64,000 bases of DNA from DASZWJ01 sp963813895 (GCA_963813895.1 CAWFAS010000005.1:372001-436000); one strand, 5' to 3'; shown: positions 35,450-45,509, counted from the stretch's first letter. Numbers and translations: made by a program. The notes: generated by a model from the letters alone, not told the origin.

Positions 35450-36982
35450 ATGTTAGAAAATAAAAATGTACAATCCCTAAAAGAAAAAGCACCAAACCTT
35501 ATAGCGGAATTTCAAAGACTTCAAAAAGAGGGACGTATTTCTCACGAACAACGCCAATTCCTTACAAGTCCAAGATTTTTGTCAGCATTATCAAACATTG
35601 TTAATGCTGGAAAAATTAAAATCGAACCTGAACGATTAATTGAAGGAACTAGAGGTATTGCTACGACACAAATAGGCTTGCTTAAAGTAGACTATATTCT
35701 GGAACAGGTACTGGCCTTCGTAGCTACTGGCAGCATTACCTTCAAGCAATTTATTGCCCGAACTCCTACCAAAAACCAAATTTGTCTTTTATCACTAGAC
35801 GAAAGATTTTTTGGTGAATTGTCAACTCTTATTGCTCTTGACAAGATAACGTTTCAAGAATTTTTTAATGAAACTCAAGGGATGAATAATTTTACGGTTA
35901 CGTTTCTCTGGAACAAGAAGAATTTTGAAAAAACATTCGCTTTTATAGAAACTATAGGAATAACCCTTAGGCAATTTATTGAAGAGGTGAATAAATTCAA
36001 TATTGAGAGAGAATCTGTTGCTGGAAAGCGCGCAGCAACAGCACGCATCAAACTACTTTGTAACGAAAAATTTTTTTATAAATTTTTAACATCTATTGCT
36101 AACAAAGACCCAGCCATCTCTGAGGAACTTAGGAGCGCTACTGCAGATCTAACGGAGCTGCAATTCTCTTTACTTACAACTGAAGCGTTTTTAAATAGAT
36201 TGTCTGCTGTTATTGATACACGCAGAATTAGCCTTGATTATTTTATTAGAAACACTAAGCAATGGAACACAACGCGTTTGAAAAAAATTGAGGATGATTC
36301 TGATGCAAATAAGGATCCTCACTTATGGACATTAAAAGCCGGCCTCTGTCTTTTGCTTAGTACTATGAAAATTGTATGGCACTTAAAGTTGAATCGACAT
36401 CAGCTTGTTGGCAGGCTGTGTGGCCTTAGCGAAGCACAAGTAGATCCGTCAAGGTTTAGTGAATGGCATGCTGAACTTGCGACAAGGGGAGAGCCATACG
36501 AAAATTACGGGAGGTTGTCAGAACATCAAGCAAAGGGGATTTGCTATGGCTTGACATTGTCACAAGTAGATCATTTATGGTTTAAGAAACAGCATGCTGA
36601 ACTGGCAGAAAAGGGAGTGCCATATGATAAATACAATTACAAAACAGACGAACTTGTATTGCGGTCTATAGCTATGGAATCTTATCGTTCCGAGCGGGCG
36701 ATGGTTCCAGAAGATACCGAGTTTCTTGATGAAAAAATTCCTAATAAATCAAATCACAGGCCGCTAGATGATAAGAAACAAATGTCTGGCAAATCAGCGC
36801 AGCTAGATTCATCTTCTAATAAGCAAATTTTTTGGAATAATAGTAGTTCAGCCGGGAGTAGTAGTTCAGCCAGGAGTAGTAGTTCAGCACTTAATCTTAC
36901 TGATAGTGGTCGGACTCAAGAAACAGAACGATCTAGCGGACTCAGTATGGGCGGAAGTAACGGTGAAGATGGAAAATATTGA
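35450..36982 (+). CDS. putative effector with two kinds of internal repeats
   Basis: It has 510 residues. Region 1 (about 35-290) holds five to six degenerate units of about 42 residues with the pattern LLxxxxFFxxLxxxIxxxxITFxxFIxxT (for example FVATGSITFKQFIARTPTK and IETIGITLRQFIEEVNK). Region 2 (about 325-405) has two units of about 35 residues ending WHAELATRGEPYENYGRL and QHAELAEKGVPYDKYNYK. The tail is Ser-rich (SSAGSSSSARSSSSAL). No enzyme motif. GGGAG precedes the ATG. Composition and architecture are effector-like; no family name can be given. Confidence 0.6.
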   Translation: MLENKNVQSLKEKAPNLIAEFQRLQKEGRISHEQRQFLTSPRFLSALSNIVNAGKIKIEPERLIEGTRGIATTQIGLLKVDYILEQVLAFVATGSITFKQFIARTPTKNQICLLSLDERFFGELSTLIALDKITFQEFFNETQGMNNFTVTFLWNKKNFEKTFAFIETIGITLRQFIEEVNKFNIERESVAGKRAATARIKLLCNEKFFYKFLTSIANKDPAISEELRSATADLTELQFSLLTTEAFLNRLSAVIDTRRISLDYFIRNTKQWNTTRLKKIEDDSDANKDPHLWTLKAGLCLLLSTMKIVWHLKLNRHQLVGRLCGLSEAQVDPSRFSEWHAELATRGEPYENYGRLSEHQAKGICYGLTLSQVDHLWFKKQHAELAEKGVPYDKYNYKTDELVLRSIAMESYRSERAMVPEDTEFLDEKIPNKSNHRPLDDKKQMSGKSAQLDSSSNKQIFWNNSSSAGSSSSARSSSSALNLTDSGRTQETERSSGLSMGGSNGEDGKY

Positions 36983-37158
36983 ATTGATCCTTAAATTTGA
37001 ACTTTGGACAAAATTAACTAAATTTAAAACCATTTATGCAAGCATTCTTCTTGTATCTTGGGAATTTAAAGTGTTATTTTCTATCGGATTACAGTAAGCG
37101 GTAATTAAACCACATTATAGAAAAAATTACCTTAAATCGCACTGCATCAACAAGTTTT

Positions 37159-38073
37159 TTGCCAGAAAATGACCCAACACTCCCCAGCAATTTGCAAGAA
37201 ACTAAGGAGGATAACCTTCCGAAAATTAGCCCATTCGATTTCTCAGATCGAAATGAGCCCAATTTTTATCAGAAATTTTTGCCCTGCGAATTGGAGAGGG
37301 AGGATAAGGAAATAATAATATTAGACCAAGCGCAGCAAGATAGTTTAAAGAACTTAGGCCTTAGTAAAGAGGATCTAAAGTCCTCAAATGATTTTAAAAG
37401 TCTTATAGAAGCTCGTTATAGACATCTACGTGAAACTAATAATTTGGCTATAGAACATCAATCAGAAGAATACAAAAAATTAGTTAAATCCTTGCCATCG
37501 CTAAATCTGGATCCACCCGAGATGTTCACATCTGCTATCGATAGCGCTTTTAAAACTCTCAATTTAAGGAAAGGCTGTAGGGTGTCAGAGCTAGGTGAAG
37601 CCTATAAAGCAATTTGTAAGGAAACGATGAAGATCCAACAAGGGTATAAGCCTCCTCCTGAAAAGAAACAAGCTTATGAAAAATTATGTGAATTAGAAAA
37701 ATTTTCAGGCTTTAAGCTAGCTAATGAGATAGAAAATGAGTGCAAAAATGAGCTCATTCAAGGATTTAATAGTAAGAGTAAGCTAAGGCTAAATTTTAGC
37801 AAAAATCAAGAAGACACTTTTGGCAAGTCTTCTGTCCCCCCATTGGGCAGATTACCCGATAAATGTCTAAATCCGTTATCAACTCCGGAGATAAAGAAAA
37901 AACCTGTGGATGAAAAAAAGAGGGCTTTAAAAGGGCCGATAGCTGGTCAAACTAGATTCTTGCCTTACCCAAAACACCCCGGGCGTGACTCAAAACTTTC
38001 AACTGTTGCCAAGAAGCAAGAGGACCAATATGACTACGGAAAGTGGAAGAAAACTGGAGGGTCGCAGCACTAG
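37159..38073 (+). CDS. hypothetical protein, effector-like
   Basis: The product has about 304 residues and is highly charged and helical; the open frame begins at a TTG and no ATG start is available near it, so the N-terminus may be damaged. Segments such as QQDSLKNLGLSKEDLKSS and EARYRHLRETNNLAI suggest coiled helices; a similar block recurs at 125-170 (AYKAICKETMKIQQGY). The basic C-terminal 90 residues look disordered. Family unknown. Confidence 0.45.
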   Translation: MPENDPTLPSNLQETKEDNLPKISPFDFSDRNEPNFYQKFLPCELEREDKEIIILDQAQQDSLKNLGLSKEDLKSSNDFKSLIEARYRHLRETNNLAIEHQSEEYKKLVKSLPSLNLDPPEMFTSAIDSAFKTLNLRKGCRVSELGEAYKAICKETMKIQQGYKPPPEKKQAYEKLCELEKFSGFKLANEIENECKNELIQGFNSKSKLRLNFSKNQEDTFGKSSVPPLGRLPDKCLNPLSTPEIKKKPVDEKKRALKGPIAGQTRFLPYPKHPGRDSKLSTVAKKQEDQYDYGKWKKTGGSQH

Positions 38074-38274
38074 CCGCCAGAAGGCTGAAGTACAGGATGT
38101 AGTGCGTTATTGCTATAAGCTATATGAGAGGTGCGCAGTTTTATTATTATGTTTTGCTATCACTTGTAACCAACGTATTCATGCGATCTGCTTGTGAATG
38201 ATTAGAATAGGTTGACCAACTTGGGAAATACTCCTCAGCTTGATTACCCCATACCTTCCAGCCTTTCCGAGTAC

Positions 38275-38385
38275 CTCGGTGGATCTACAAGAATAGTATT
38301 AAAATGCTTCCCCCCATATTTGGCTATTAGATCACTTCCCGCATCATGTATCGTATTTGATTTTTTGTTACTCATGGTTGCTACC
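38275..38385 (-). pseudogene. N-terminal fragment of an MT-A70-type adenine methyltransferase
   Basis: MSNKKSNTIHDAGSDLIAKY then KHFNTILVDPPR shows the DPPW-type catalytic motif start of MT-A70 DNA adenine methyltransferases (DPP kept, then diverged). It begins 6 nt after the stop of the restriction gene remnant, as in an R-M operon. Confidence 0.55.
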
Positions 38386-38390
38386 AATCG

Positions 38391-38860
38391 GTAATTAATT
38401 TTGGAGTAATACCAAATACTAAAACGGGACACCCGCCGTGTCGACCAGCATTCAAACGATAAAGCAGTTTACCCATCCAGGTAGTGCTCGCCCCATATTT
38501 AGCTCTCACATTCTTAATTTGTCCTTCTTTTGGACCGCTCTTGTGTAAATCGATTTCACCAGTTTTGTTAGTTGTGGCACCACTTGGAAAACTGGGTTTA
38601 AGCTGGCGCTGCGTGTCACCATGACCCCTGCGCTAATTAATCCACATTCATGGAAAGCGCGGAATGCATATAAAACACGGTCAAATGTTTGGTCTTTGGA
38701 ATTCCATTCTAAGTCAAAAGCCACTCGGCCCTTTACGTAATCAATTTTATGTCCATCAATGAAGTTTTCAATCATGCGTGAGATACACTCTAAACGCTTC
38801 ACTTTTTTAATCTAAAAATCAAACCAAGCTCTCGATTTTTTTCATGAGAAATATTATTTC
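38391..38860 (-). pseudogene. BglII/BstYI-like restriction endonuclease, frameshifted
   Basis: The central piece (38506-38802) reads HKIDYVKGRVAFDLEWNSKD then QTFDRVLYAFRAFHECGLIS, containing the D..ExK-like E-W-N-S-K active-site strand of BglII-family enzymes. After a frameshift near 38510 the frame continues YGASTTWMGKLLYRLNAG then GGCPVLVFGITPK to a stop at 38391. Upstream, HEKNRELGLIFRLKK is in yet another frame. At least two frameshifts, so inactive. Confidence 0.6.
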
Positions 38861-38964
38861 TTCATTAGTTACTTGTACTCAAAAATCCGACGCACTGCAT
38901 CGGAAATCAGATATACCCTTCCATTCAAGCCTATCATGAACTCAATATAGGGGCTAATGCGAAT

Positions 38965-39195
38965 TCAATGAGCAAGCTTGGATTTCTTCAACAAATGAGG
39001 GGCTTCCAGCACTAGCTCAAATAATTTTTTATTGCTCTGCTGATTTAAAGAAGCCAATCCCATCCGGATTACTTGACTATCGGTGACTACTTGCCTTTCA
39101 TCAAGCAATTTTTCTCTAATCTTTTCAATTAACTCAAGGTCGGCATGAGTAAATGTAAAGGTTTTCCTGATAGCTTTTGATTTTGTTTGGCTCAA
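38965..39195 (-). CDS. small ribbon-helix-helix-like protein
   Basis: A TTG start at 39195 with GGAG 8 nt upstream gives 76 residues; the frame is open to 39288. RKTFTFTHADLELIEKIREK then VVTDSQVIRMGLASL fits a ribbon-helix-helix DNA-binding or antitoxin/partition accessory protein. No toxin partner in the same direction. Confidence 0.5.
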   Translation of the reverse strand: MSQTKSKAIRKTFTFTHADLELIEKIREKLLDERQVVTDSQVIRMGLASLNQQSNKKLFELVLEAPHLLKKSKLAH

Positions 39196-39376
39196 GATTT
39201 TTTCTCCGTCGTCAATTTTACGGTAATGTGAATAGCCACAAAAAAGCTTACTATATGAATAGGACGCTTGACAAGTTAATGGGAGCAACTAAGACAAACT
39301 GTTAATGAATACCAAGTGATACAAGGCGCAAAGTTGATTTTAAACCCCATTGGGGTATACTTTTATTTGGACGGAT

Positions 39377-39898
39377 ATGAATTTACTTACCGTAGTAGAA
39401 ACTCCAGAATTTATAAAACAAGTCCAGGCATTATGGGATGAATCTGTCCTAAGGGAGTTTATTAATTTTATTGCCCAGAATCCTACTATGGGCGACCTTA
39501 GGGCTTGTGCAAGAATAACTTCCCTTTTTAGGGCTCATTTTGGGCTCACCTTCGGACGTTTTGTCTTTCAGAAAAACGCTTACATAGAACGACTATGCGC
39601 ACATTTTTCTGAAAAACAAAACATCCAAATCTGAACCCAATCTAAACCCTAAAAAGGGAAGTTATTCTTGCACAAGCCCTTACCCGGAACTGGCGATGCT
39701 CGTAAAATTCGTTGGGCGAGTGACGCCAATAAAGGAAAGCGAGGTGGAGCGAGGGTAATTTATTATTACCATAGTGATCAGATGCCGATTTTCTTATTCA
39801 CGGCTTATGCTAAAAATTAAAAAGATAATCTAACTATGGGTGAGAAACAAGCCTTGCACAAAATTATCCAATTAATAGAAAAGAATTATGGGAAGTGA
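39377..39898 (+). pseudogene. RelE/HigB-type toxin gene interrupted by a MITE
   Basis: The N-terminal part (MNLLTVVETPEFIKQVQALW ... FINFIAQNPTMGDL) runs to 39500. After a 179-bp MITE the toxin resumes at 39684 with PGTGDARKIRWASDANKGKR and VIYYYHSDQMPIFLFTAYAK. A TAA at about 39816 interrupts the tail, which reads on to TGA 39896 (MGEKQALHKIIQLIEKNYGK). Thus both insertion and nonsense change inactivate it. The cognate antitoxin follows 5 nt later. Confidence 0.75.
39501..39679. mobile_element. MITE family C (179 bp) in the toxin gene
   Basis: Perfect 33-bp terminal inverted repeats starting GGGCTTGTGCAAGAATAAC (39501-39533 and 39647-39679), flanked by TTA on both sides. No coding capacity. 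Short length and perfect ends suggest a recent insertion. Confidence 0.88.
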
Positions 39899-39903
39899 CA
39901 GAC

Positions 39904-40200
39904 ATGAGCAAAATCGGAGAAAGTTTATTGAAAGGTGCTGAGGAAGCGCTGACTTATGCTAGAGGGCAGACAAAGGGACATAAGATCCATAAAATAAAAG
40001 TACCTAAACAAGTTGATGTGCGTTCCATTCGTGTTAAGTTGCATATGTCGCGGAGGGAATTCGCGGATCATTTTGGTTTTTCTATTAGAACTCTTGAGAA
40101 ATGGGAGCAAGGGGTAAGGCAGCCTGAAGGGGCGGCGAGGGCTTATTTGGTGGTTATTGATCGGAATCCTAAGGCTGTAGAAAAAGCTTTAAATGGGTAA
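39904..40200 (+). CDS. XRE-family antitoxin (HigA/NadS-like)
   Basis: From ATG 39904 the product has 98 residues. The C-terminal HTH (VKLHMSRREFADHFGFSIRT then LEKWEQGVRQPEGAARAYL) matches antitoxins paired with RelE/HigB toxins, including the terminal VIDRNPKAVEKAL. The frame also opens at GTG 39895. With the toxin broken it is an orphan antitoxin that could still autoregulate or neutralise related toxins. Confidence 0.85.
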   Translation: MSKIGESLLKGAEEALTYARGQTKGHKIHKIKVPKQVDVRSIRVKLHMSRREFADHFGFSIRTLEKWEQGVRQPEGAARAYLVVIDRNPKAVEKALNG

Positions 40201-40376
40201 AGTGTAAAGAAAGCTTTGCTAATTTTTTAAGCCAAATCAATGAGTAAATTTTTGATGTGGCGTTGATTTTTTTTTGTGAGCTATTGAATGTATAAGGTGT
40301 AACAAAAAAATCATCATTCTGTTTCCTGCAGATTTATTTAGGTAAAATTTATTTACGATGAGTTAGAAATGAGTTA

Positions 40377-40534
40377 GACCAAAAAATATCTCAAAGAATA
40401 AATAAGCTAGTATCATTAGAGAAAGAAATAGAATCATTAACAAATAATGAATTCTCTTCCTCAGATAGATATTATACTGATATTTATGTGGTAGCAGTAG
40501 TGGATCGAACTCTGAAAACATGTGGAATTAAATA
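40377..40534 (+). pseudogene. short protein-like remnant
   Basis: The frame DQKISQRINKLVSLEKEIES continues to VAVVDRTLKTCGIK and a stop, with no start. Coding-like but unassigned; the spacer around it (40201-40830) otherwise shows only a REP-like GGATTTATGCC repeat at about 40740-40785. Confidence 0.3.
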
Positions 40535-40837
40535 ATTATTTTAATTATTTTTCAAAAAGAAACACTTTTCCAGGGAATCAGTTACTAGCTAACACCTAAA
40601 GTTTGACTAAATTTTGTCACCCTCAGTAGGAATCAGTGGCTCTTGGTGTCAGTAGGCGGCCGCGCAAAATCTTCTATGTGTCATCAGTGGGAGAAGTGAT
40701 ACGGCGTTTGTTAAAAAAACAAGGGATCATTCAGGGGCATCTGGATTTATGCCATCAAAGGCAAAAATCCAGATTTGACCCCCGGTCTCCTTGACCCCCT
40801 GTCTCCCTGGGAAGAACATGAACCGCGGATGTGGCAC

Positions 40838-41075
40838 GGTGAGCAACCACTGAAAAGTAAAACTTTTGTTTTGACGGGAACGCTGGATAGCATGACGCGG
40901 GACCAAGCCAAAGAGAGAATTCAGCAGCTGGGGGGCAAGGTGAGCGGCAGTGTATCGAAAAAAACCAGTTATGTGGGGTGCTGAACCGGGATCTAAATTG
41001 ACCAAGGCAGCGGAGCTGGGGGTGGCGGTGTTGTCTGAGGCCGAGTTTTTGCAATTATTGCGGGTTATAGTTTAG
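40838..41075 (+). pseudogene. ligA: 3' end of NAD-dependent DNA ligase (BRCT domain)
   Basis: KTFVLTGTLDSMTRDQAKER then IQQLGGKVSGSVSKKTSYVG is the start of the LigA BRCT domain. After a frameshift near 40981, AEPGSKLTKAAELGVAVL then SEAEFLQLL completes it. Only the last 80 residues remain, next to a GGGTCAAATCTGGA-type repeat. Confidence 0.75.
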
Positions 41076-41099
41076 CGCACTGTATTTTATCTTCTCCGT

Positions 41100-41132
41100 T
41101 TTAAAACTACTTTAATAAAATTCTTATATAAT
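41100..41132 (+). promoter_or_regulatory. PmrA-like direct repeat plus -10 for the gene at 41169
   Basis: TTTAAAACTACTTTAAT (41100-41116): two TTTAA half-sites 11 bp apart. After 10 nt comes TATAAT (41127-41132). Transcription would start about 30 nt before the ATG at 41169. Confidence 0.65.
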
Positions 41133-41168
41133 AAAAACTTGCTAGCAAATTACTATGAGGTTAATTAT

Positions 41169-41945
41169 ATGCAAGAAAAACTAAACGAATATACTCGTTT
41201 CAAAAAGAAGCGTCTTGAATCTGCTCTGAAATATATGAACAAGGCAGAAGAACTGCTGGCCTTTAATCTGACACAAATTCAAAGCCAGCAAGAAATCGAG
41301 TCAAGGATAAAACAAGGTGAAAATTCTGGCACTGACTATATATCTGACTTTGATTATAGTAAGTACATTGATAATTCTTACACCGAAAAAGAAATTAAAG
41401 GAATATTGGAAAAATGGCCCGAGTTATATGCTTATGTTTTATTAAAAACACGGTTGAAGCTCCCTCCAGAGTTTTTCAAGGAATGCTTCGATAAAGCTAT
41501 TAACCCATTTTTAACTATTACTCGTAACCGCCAACCAAAACCCATCTACTCAAAAGAGAATGCAATACAAATATTCCTTAACTATTATCCTAATTCTGAT
41601 TGCAAAACCGTAAAAAATCAGATTTCGCATGAAGAGTGGGAAAAAGCCCTTTCAAAACAAATTCCCGATACTCGAAATGAAATTCTAAATCGCTTAGGAC
41701 CCATACCTATAAATCCTAATATAAATGAAGCAAGCAAAGGCCTTGATGAGCATGAAATTAATGAAAAATACTTTTTGCTGCCAAAATCAAATAGTCAATC
41801 AAATGCTGTTTTTTTCAACACACCAAAAGTAGAATCAGCACCTGAAATTAAACAAACACACAGTGTAAACGAAACCGAAACCGAAACCGAAACCGAAACC
41901 GATAAAAATGCCGTTCTGCTTTCAACTTTTACGGGTTCTAAATAG
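41169..41945 (+). CDS. hypothetical effector candidate under a PmrA-like promoter
   Basis: Start ATG 41169 has GAGG 9 nt upstream; 258 residues. It is mostly helical and charged (MQEKLNEYTRFKKKRLESAL, EKEIKGILEKWPELYAYVLL). Near the C-terminus an ETETETETET run (hexanucleotide GAAACC repeats, about 41869-41901) gives an acidic stretch, a feature compatible with Dot/Icm E-block-like signals. No domain recognised. Confidence 0.6.
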   Translation: MQEKLNEYTRFKKKRLESALKYMNKAEELLAFNLTQIQSQQEIESRIKQGENSGTDYISDFDYSKYIDNSYTEKEIKGILEKWPELYAYVLLKTRLKLPPEFFKECFDKAINPFLTITRNRQPKPIYSKENAIQIFLNYYPNSDCKTVKNQISHEEWEKALSKQIPDTRNEILNRLGPIPINPNINEASKGLDEHEINEKYFLLPKSNSQSNAVFFNTPKVESAPEIKQTHSVNETETETETETDKNAVLLSTFTGSK

Positions 41946-42017
41946 GTAGCATGGCTGAGGCTGGAATGTTTGAGAGAAGAATCGGAAATTCCCCAGTTTT
42001 CCTCCACCTGGTAATTT

Positions 42018-42123
42018 CCAGGGCTGTCCCAAATTATGCTGAATAGTTACCGGGTGGCAATCTAAATTCCCAGCACTGTATTCCCCCTTAACAAAGGGGA
42101 AATATAATTTGGGGCAGCCCTGG
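42018..42123. repeat. palindromic repeat (CCAGGGCTG ends)
   Basis: CCAGGGCTGTCCCAAATT at 42018 is mirrored by AATTTGGGGCAGCCCTGG ending at 42123; MITE- or REP-like, no coding. Confidence 0.7.
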
Positions 42124-42182
42124 GCTAATTCCCTCCGTCCCCACTGCCATTAAGTTAAGAAATTATATCGTTCTAATCCCTT

Positions 42183-42264
42183 GGCCGTTATTGCGAGGAG
42201 CGAAGCGACGCGGCAATCCAGCACCTTGTTGTGGATTGCCGCGTCGCTCCTCGCAATGACGGCC
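42183..42264. repeat. palindrome of the ATTGCGAGGAGCGAAGCGAC family
   Basis: GGCCGTTATTGCGAGGAGCG is mirrored by CGCTCCTCGCAATGACGGCC. A shorter relative lies at about 54604-54648. This is a widely dispersed bacterial palindromic unit. Confidence 0.75.
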
Positions 42265-42499
42265 AGGGGGAATTTATTTTCATACGCAGGTCTGTTCGAT
42301 TTAACCTTCTTCTTGATTTTTAAGCATATTTTGTAATCATATGGCTTTTTAAACGCTAATAGGATGAAAATAAACAAAAATGAAGAAAGGATATAAAAAG
42401 GACAAGAGCCTAAGAAATGTTTCCCAAAAGCTTGAAAAAGAACCATTTATAAATAAACATAAAGAGGCCCTAAAAGATTTTACCAGGGATAGAGCTCTC

Positions 42500-42970
42500 A
42501 CTTTTGTGGTTATTTTTATGTTAATTTTTAAAAAAAAGCATTAAATCATTACAATTAGCGCTCAATGAACTATTTATGCATAAAAATATCAATGTCATTG
42601 TGAGCGCAAGTGCCTATACTCAGCAAGAAAAAAGTTTAAACATACTGCATTTATCGAATTAAATGATGATACTGTCAATATTTATTATGAGGATGACGAT
42701 ATCAAACGGTGGAAAGGCTATCGCTGTTTAGGAGTCGATGGTTCCAAGATTATTTTACCGAATACAGATGAGATAAAGAAAGAATTCGGTGAAATAAAAA
42801 TCACGAGTCAGTATGTCAATGGAACTTATGCGTGTGCGCTATTCGAATGTTACATGATGTGCTCAATCGTACTGCGGTAAAAAGCATACTGTCTCCAGCA
42901 TTGAGCTATGAAGTGGATTTGGCTGCTTTCCTAACCCTAAGGTATGCACACATCTTTGATTGGTTCCTGT
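42500..42970 (+). pseudogene. IS4-family transposase remnant
   Basis: Pieces in different frames read FKHTAFIELNDDTVNIYY, RWKGYRCLGVDGSKIILP and LHDVLNRTAVKSILSPAL, the conserved DDE-domain entry of IS4 transposases (GxDGSKxxLP contains the first catalytic Asp). Several frameshifts and no C-terminal half. Confidence 0.7.
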
Positions 42971-43109
42971 AACGTACTGCTTTCACGTAACTACTTAAGC
43001 CTGGCGCTCTAGCTCCAGTACGTTGCTCCTGCACCTAGGTCTGTACCATGGCAATTGCTTTGAATTAAGCACTGTACCCCCTCTCCCGCGAACAGGTTCG
43101 GGAATCTTC

Positions 43110-44110
43110 ACCAATTCTTCGTTGAAGCATCGTTAATTCAAGTGACGTCAAAATCAAGATCTAGTAGTTATTTTGAGATAAGATACAAGTTACCTGTTTA
43201 CTGAGTATAGGGCGTCCGGTGTAGAGAGGGCACGATCCTAGTCTGGGCTTTAGAGCGGAACTACGGGAAGCAGTCGCCTGGATGCAAAAGAGAGAAACTC
43301 AAGAGGTAACATCTCAAGAGTGAGAGTATCGATGCCAGGAACTGTGGCGGAGCTGTTCGTAGTAGTGATGAAGCTTCTGTAATGGAAGTGGAGCGAAGGG
43401 GCAGCGTTAAAAATGGATTTGTCAATTTCAAAACTTGTAATAAGGATAAGAGATGGATAAACCAAAACCATTTGCTATACCGAAAAGTTTAGTAGCGGAG
43501 GCTTATAAACTGGTCAAGGCTAATAAAGGTGGGGTCGGTGTAGACCGAGAATCACTGGAAGAGTTTGACAAGAAATTAGATAAGCACCTCTACAAAATTT
43601 GGAATAGGCTAAGTTCGGGCAGTTATTTTCCGCCAGCGGTAAGGGGTGTAGAGATACCCAAGAAACAAGGCGGAACAAGAATGCTCGGCGTGCCGACTGT
43701 GTCGGATAAAATAGCACAGATGGTAATCAAGCTGATGTTTGAGCCGTCAGTAGAGCCATACTTTTTAGAGGATTCCTATGGGTACAGGCCGAATAAATCG
43801 GCTCTGGATGCGATAGGAGTAACGCGAAAAAGGTGTTGGGAATATGACTGGCTGATAGAGTTTGATATCAAAGGGCTGTTCGATAATATAGACCACGAGC
43901 TATTGATGAAAGCAGTTCGACTTGTATTTTTAGGTTATGAATTTAGAGCGAGGGGAGCAGAAAACGGAAAAACAAAGGAAGTATTTACTGGATTTCTACC
44001 AGCAATATCCCCGAAAGCAAAGCAAGCCATCACAGCAAAGATAAGGGAGCTTAATGTGAGAAACAAGAGCGACCTGAGCTTACAAGAAATAGCGAAATGG
44101 ATAAATCCAA
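43110..44110 (+). mobile_element. degenerate group II intron (same family as copies 1 and 2)
   Basis: Homology to the intact intron starts near 43110 (first 150 nt lost) and runs through the maturase frame from ATG 43453. That frame has the N-terminal RT blocks (YGYRPNKSALDAIGVTRKR, DIKGLFDNIDHELL), then a deletion of about 117 residues that removes the GTPQGG and YADD blocks, then resumes at FLGYEFRARG. It ends at about KWINP. Protein identity to the intact copies is high but clearly lower, so it is an older insertion. Confidence 0.85.
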
Positions 44111-44203
44111 TGAGTGAGGATGGCCTGATGATTTGTCCGAAGTCGGACTGGTTGATAGTACTCTGCGATAGGTAGAGCCTATTACATGGGGAAGCGACCA
44201 GCG

Positions 44204-44900
44204 GGATTTGAATTCAACTAGTGAAACATGACCTCTATTCAACGAGAGGTTACGAGCCTTAATTCAATGTAAGGATAAACTCAGTCATGGCAACGAAACT
44301 AGAAGAAATAGCAGCAAAAGCTCGATACGATACAAATCTGCAATTTACATCATTATGTCATCACATCACACGGGACATGATATGGGAGAATCTGAAACAT
44401 ATCCCAACGAGAAGTGCGCCTGGGGTGTATGAAGCCGATTTAAAGAATTTCTTTGGTAGTCTAGACCACGGATGGCTACTACGATTTGTTAAGCATCGAG
44501 TCGGAGACCCGAGGATAATTAGTCTTATCCAGCGATGGCTCAAAGCAGGCGTATTAGAAGATAACGAATTGCAAATCAGCGAGCTCGGCACACCCAAGGC
44601 GGCTCAGTTAGCGTTATACTGAGTAACATATATCTACACTATTTCACAGAAAGATACTGGCATAAAATGCTGATTAAGCGAAGCTGGAAAAGTTACATTA
44701 CATGGGAAAAGTTCAAGCTAATCAAGGAACGTTATCCGATACAGCTACCAGAATTGAAGATTTCATTTGCGAAAATGAAATCGCATGCTGTGCTGTGAAA
44801 CAAAGCCTGAACAGCGTGGTGCGGGAAATCCGCACGCCACGTTGTGTGGGGGTTGGAACCACTCAGTGGTGGTTCCTTCTACCCGGCGCCAGGTGGAACT
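44204..44900 (+). mobile_element. second, different degenerate group II intron
   Basis: An RT fragment (44287-44622; SAPGVYEADLKNFFGSLDH and IISLIQRWLKAGVLED) has lost its early RT blocks and frameshifts at the GTPQGG motif (44599). Remaining text continues SNIYLHYFTERYW. A domain V-like hairpin lies at about 44811-44842 (GCGTGGTGCGGGAAATCCGC then ACGCCACG). The CACTCAGTGGTGGTTCCTTC segment matches the remnant at 31062. Confidence 0.7.
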
Positions 44901-44939
44901 GGATGCGAGCGATGAACAAATTAAACAGGATTTTAGCGA

Positions 44940-45272
44940 ATGGTAGTGCGAGAAAGAAAAAGACGAAATGTGCCTGCGCCAAAGAGAAATTTTAGTGATG
45001 CTGACTTTGTTAGTTGGCACGAATCGGCTATTTTGCCTTATCTTGATTTACTGTTTTGGGCAGGGCTGGAAAAAGCTAAGATAAATCAATATATTATTGC
45101 CCAAGCCATTTTCCCCGATGCCTATGCCCTGGGTTCTGACATTGATCCTCTTGGCAAACTTAAGACAACAAAGAAAAAGGCTGAATATTTAATGAACAAT
45201 AATATTATGAGGCTGTTGGAATTTCAGGTGACTGAGCCTAAACGCACTGATGAAGGAGTTGCTATCGGGTAG
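44940..45272 (+). CDS. hypothetical protein
   Basis: The 110-residue frame includes DFVSWHESAILPYLDLLFWA and a Lys-rich middle (LGKLKTTKKKAEYLMNN). It begins in the trailing part of the intron remnant, so the true start may be internal. No family I can name with confidence. Confidence 0.4.
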   Translation: MVVRERKRRNVPAPKRNFSDADFVSWHESAILPYLDLLFWAGLEKAKINQYIIAQAIFPDAYALGSDIDPLGKLKTTKKKAEYLMNNNIMRLLEFQVTEPKRTDEGVAIG

Positions 45273-45509
45273 TGAAGGATTATGCTAAATCCTGGACATG
45301 AATAAGTATTAATTCTCTAATTTAAAAGACGGTCTTCTGGAAAAAAGCAAATGGTTTTTAGGCCAAAAATCATTTCTTTGCAGAACCAGGTTGGATTTTC
45401 TTGGGTTGGTAATTTATTAATTCCGGTATGCTTGTCATCCCTGCATATATGCTTGTCATCCCTGCATAGATGAAGGGGGGAAGGAAACAGTAAGTGAAAG
45501 CGACGATAC

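Noticed and set aside
41869..41901. GAAACC hexanucleotide run as a phase-variation switch
   Set aside because: The unit is 6 bp, so gain or loss keeps the frame; it can change length of the Glu-Thr run but not switch the gene off.
45425..45470. tandem CTTGTCATCCCTGCAT words as a CRISPR
   Set aside because: Only two units, no spacers of constant length and no cas genes in the window.
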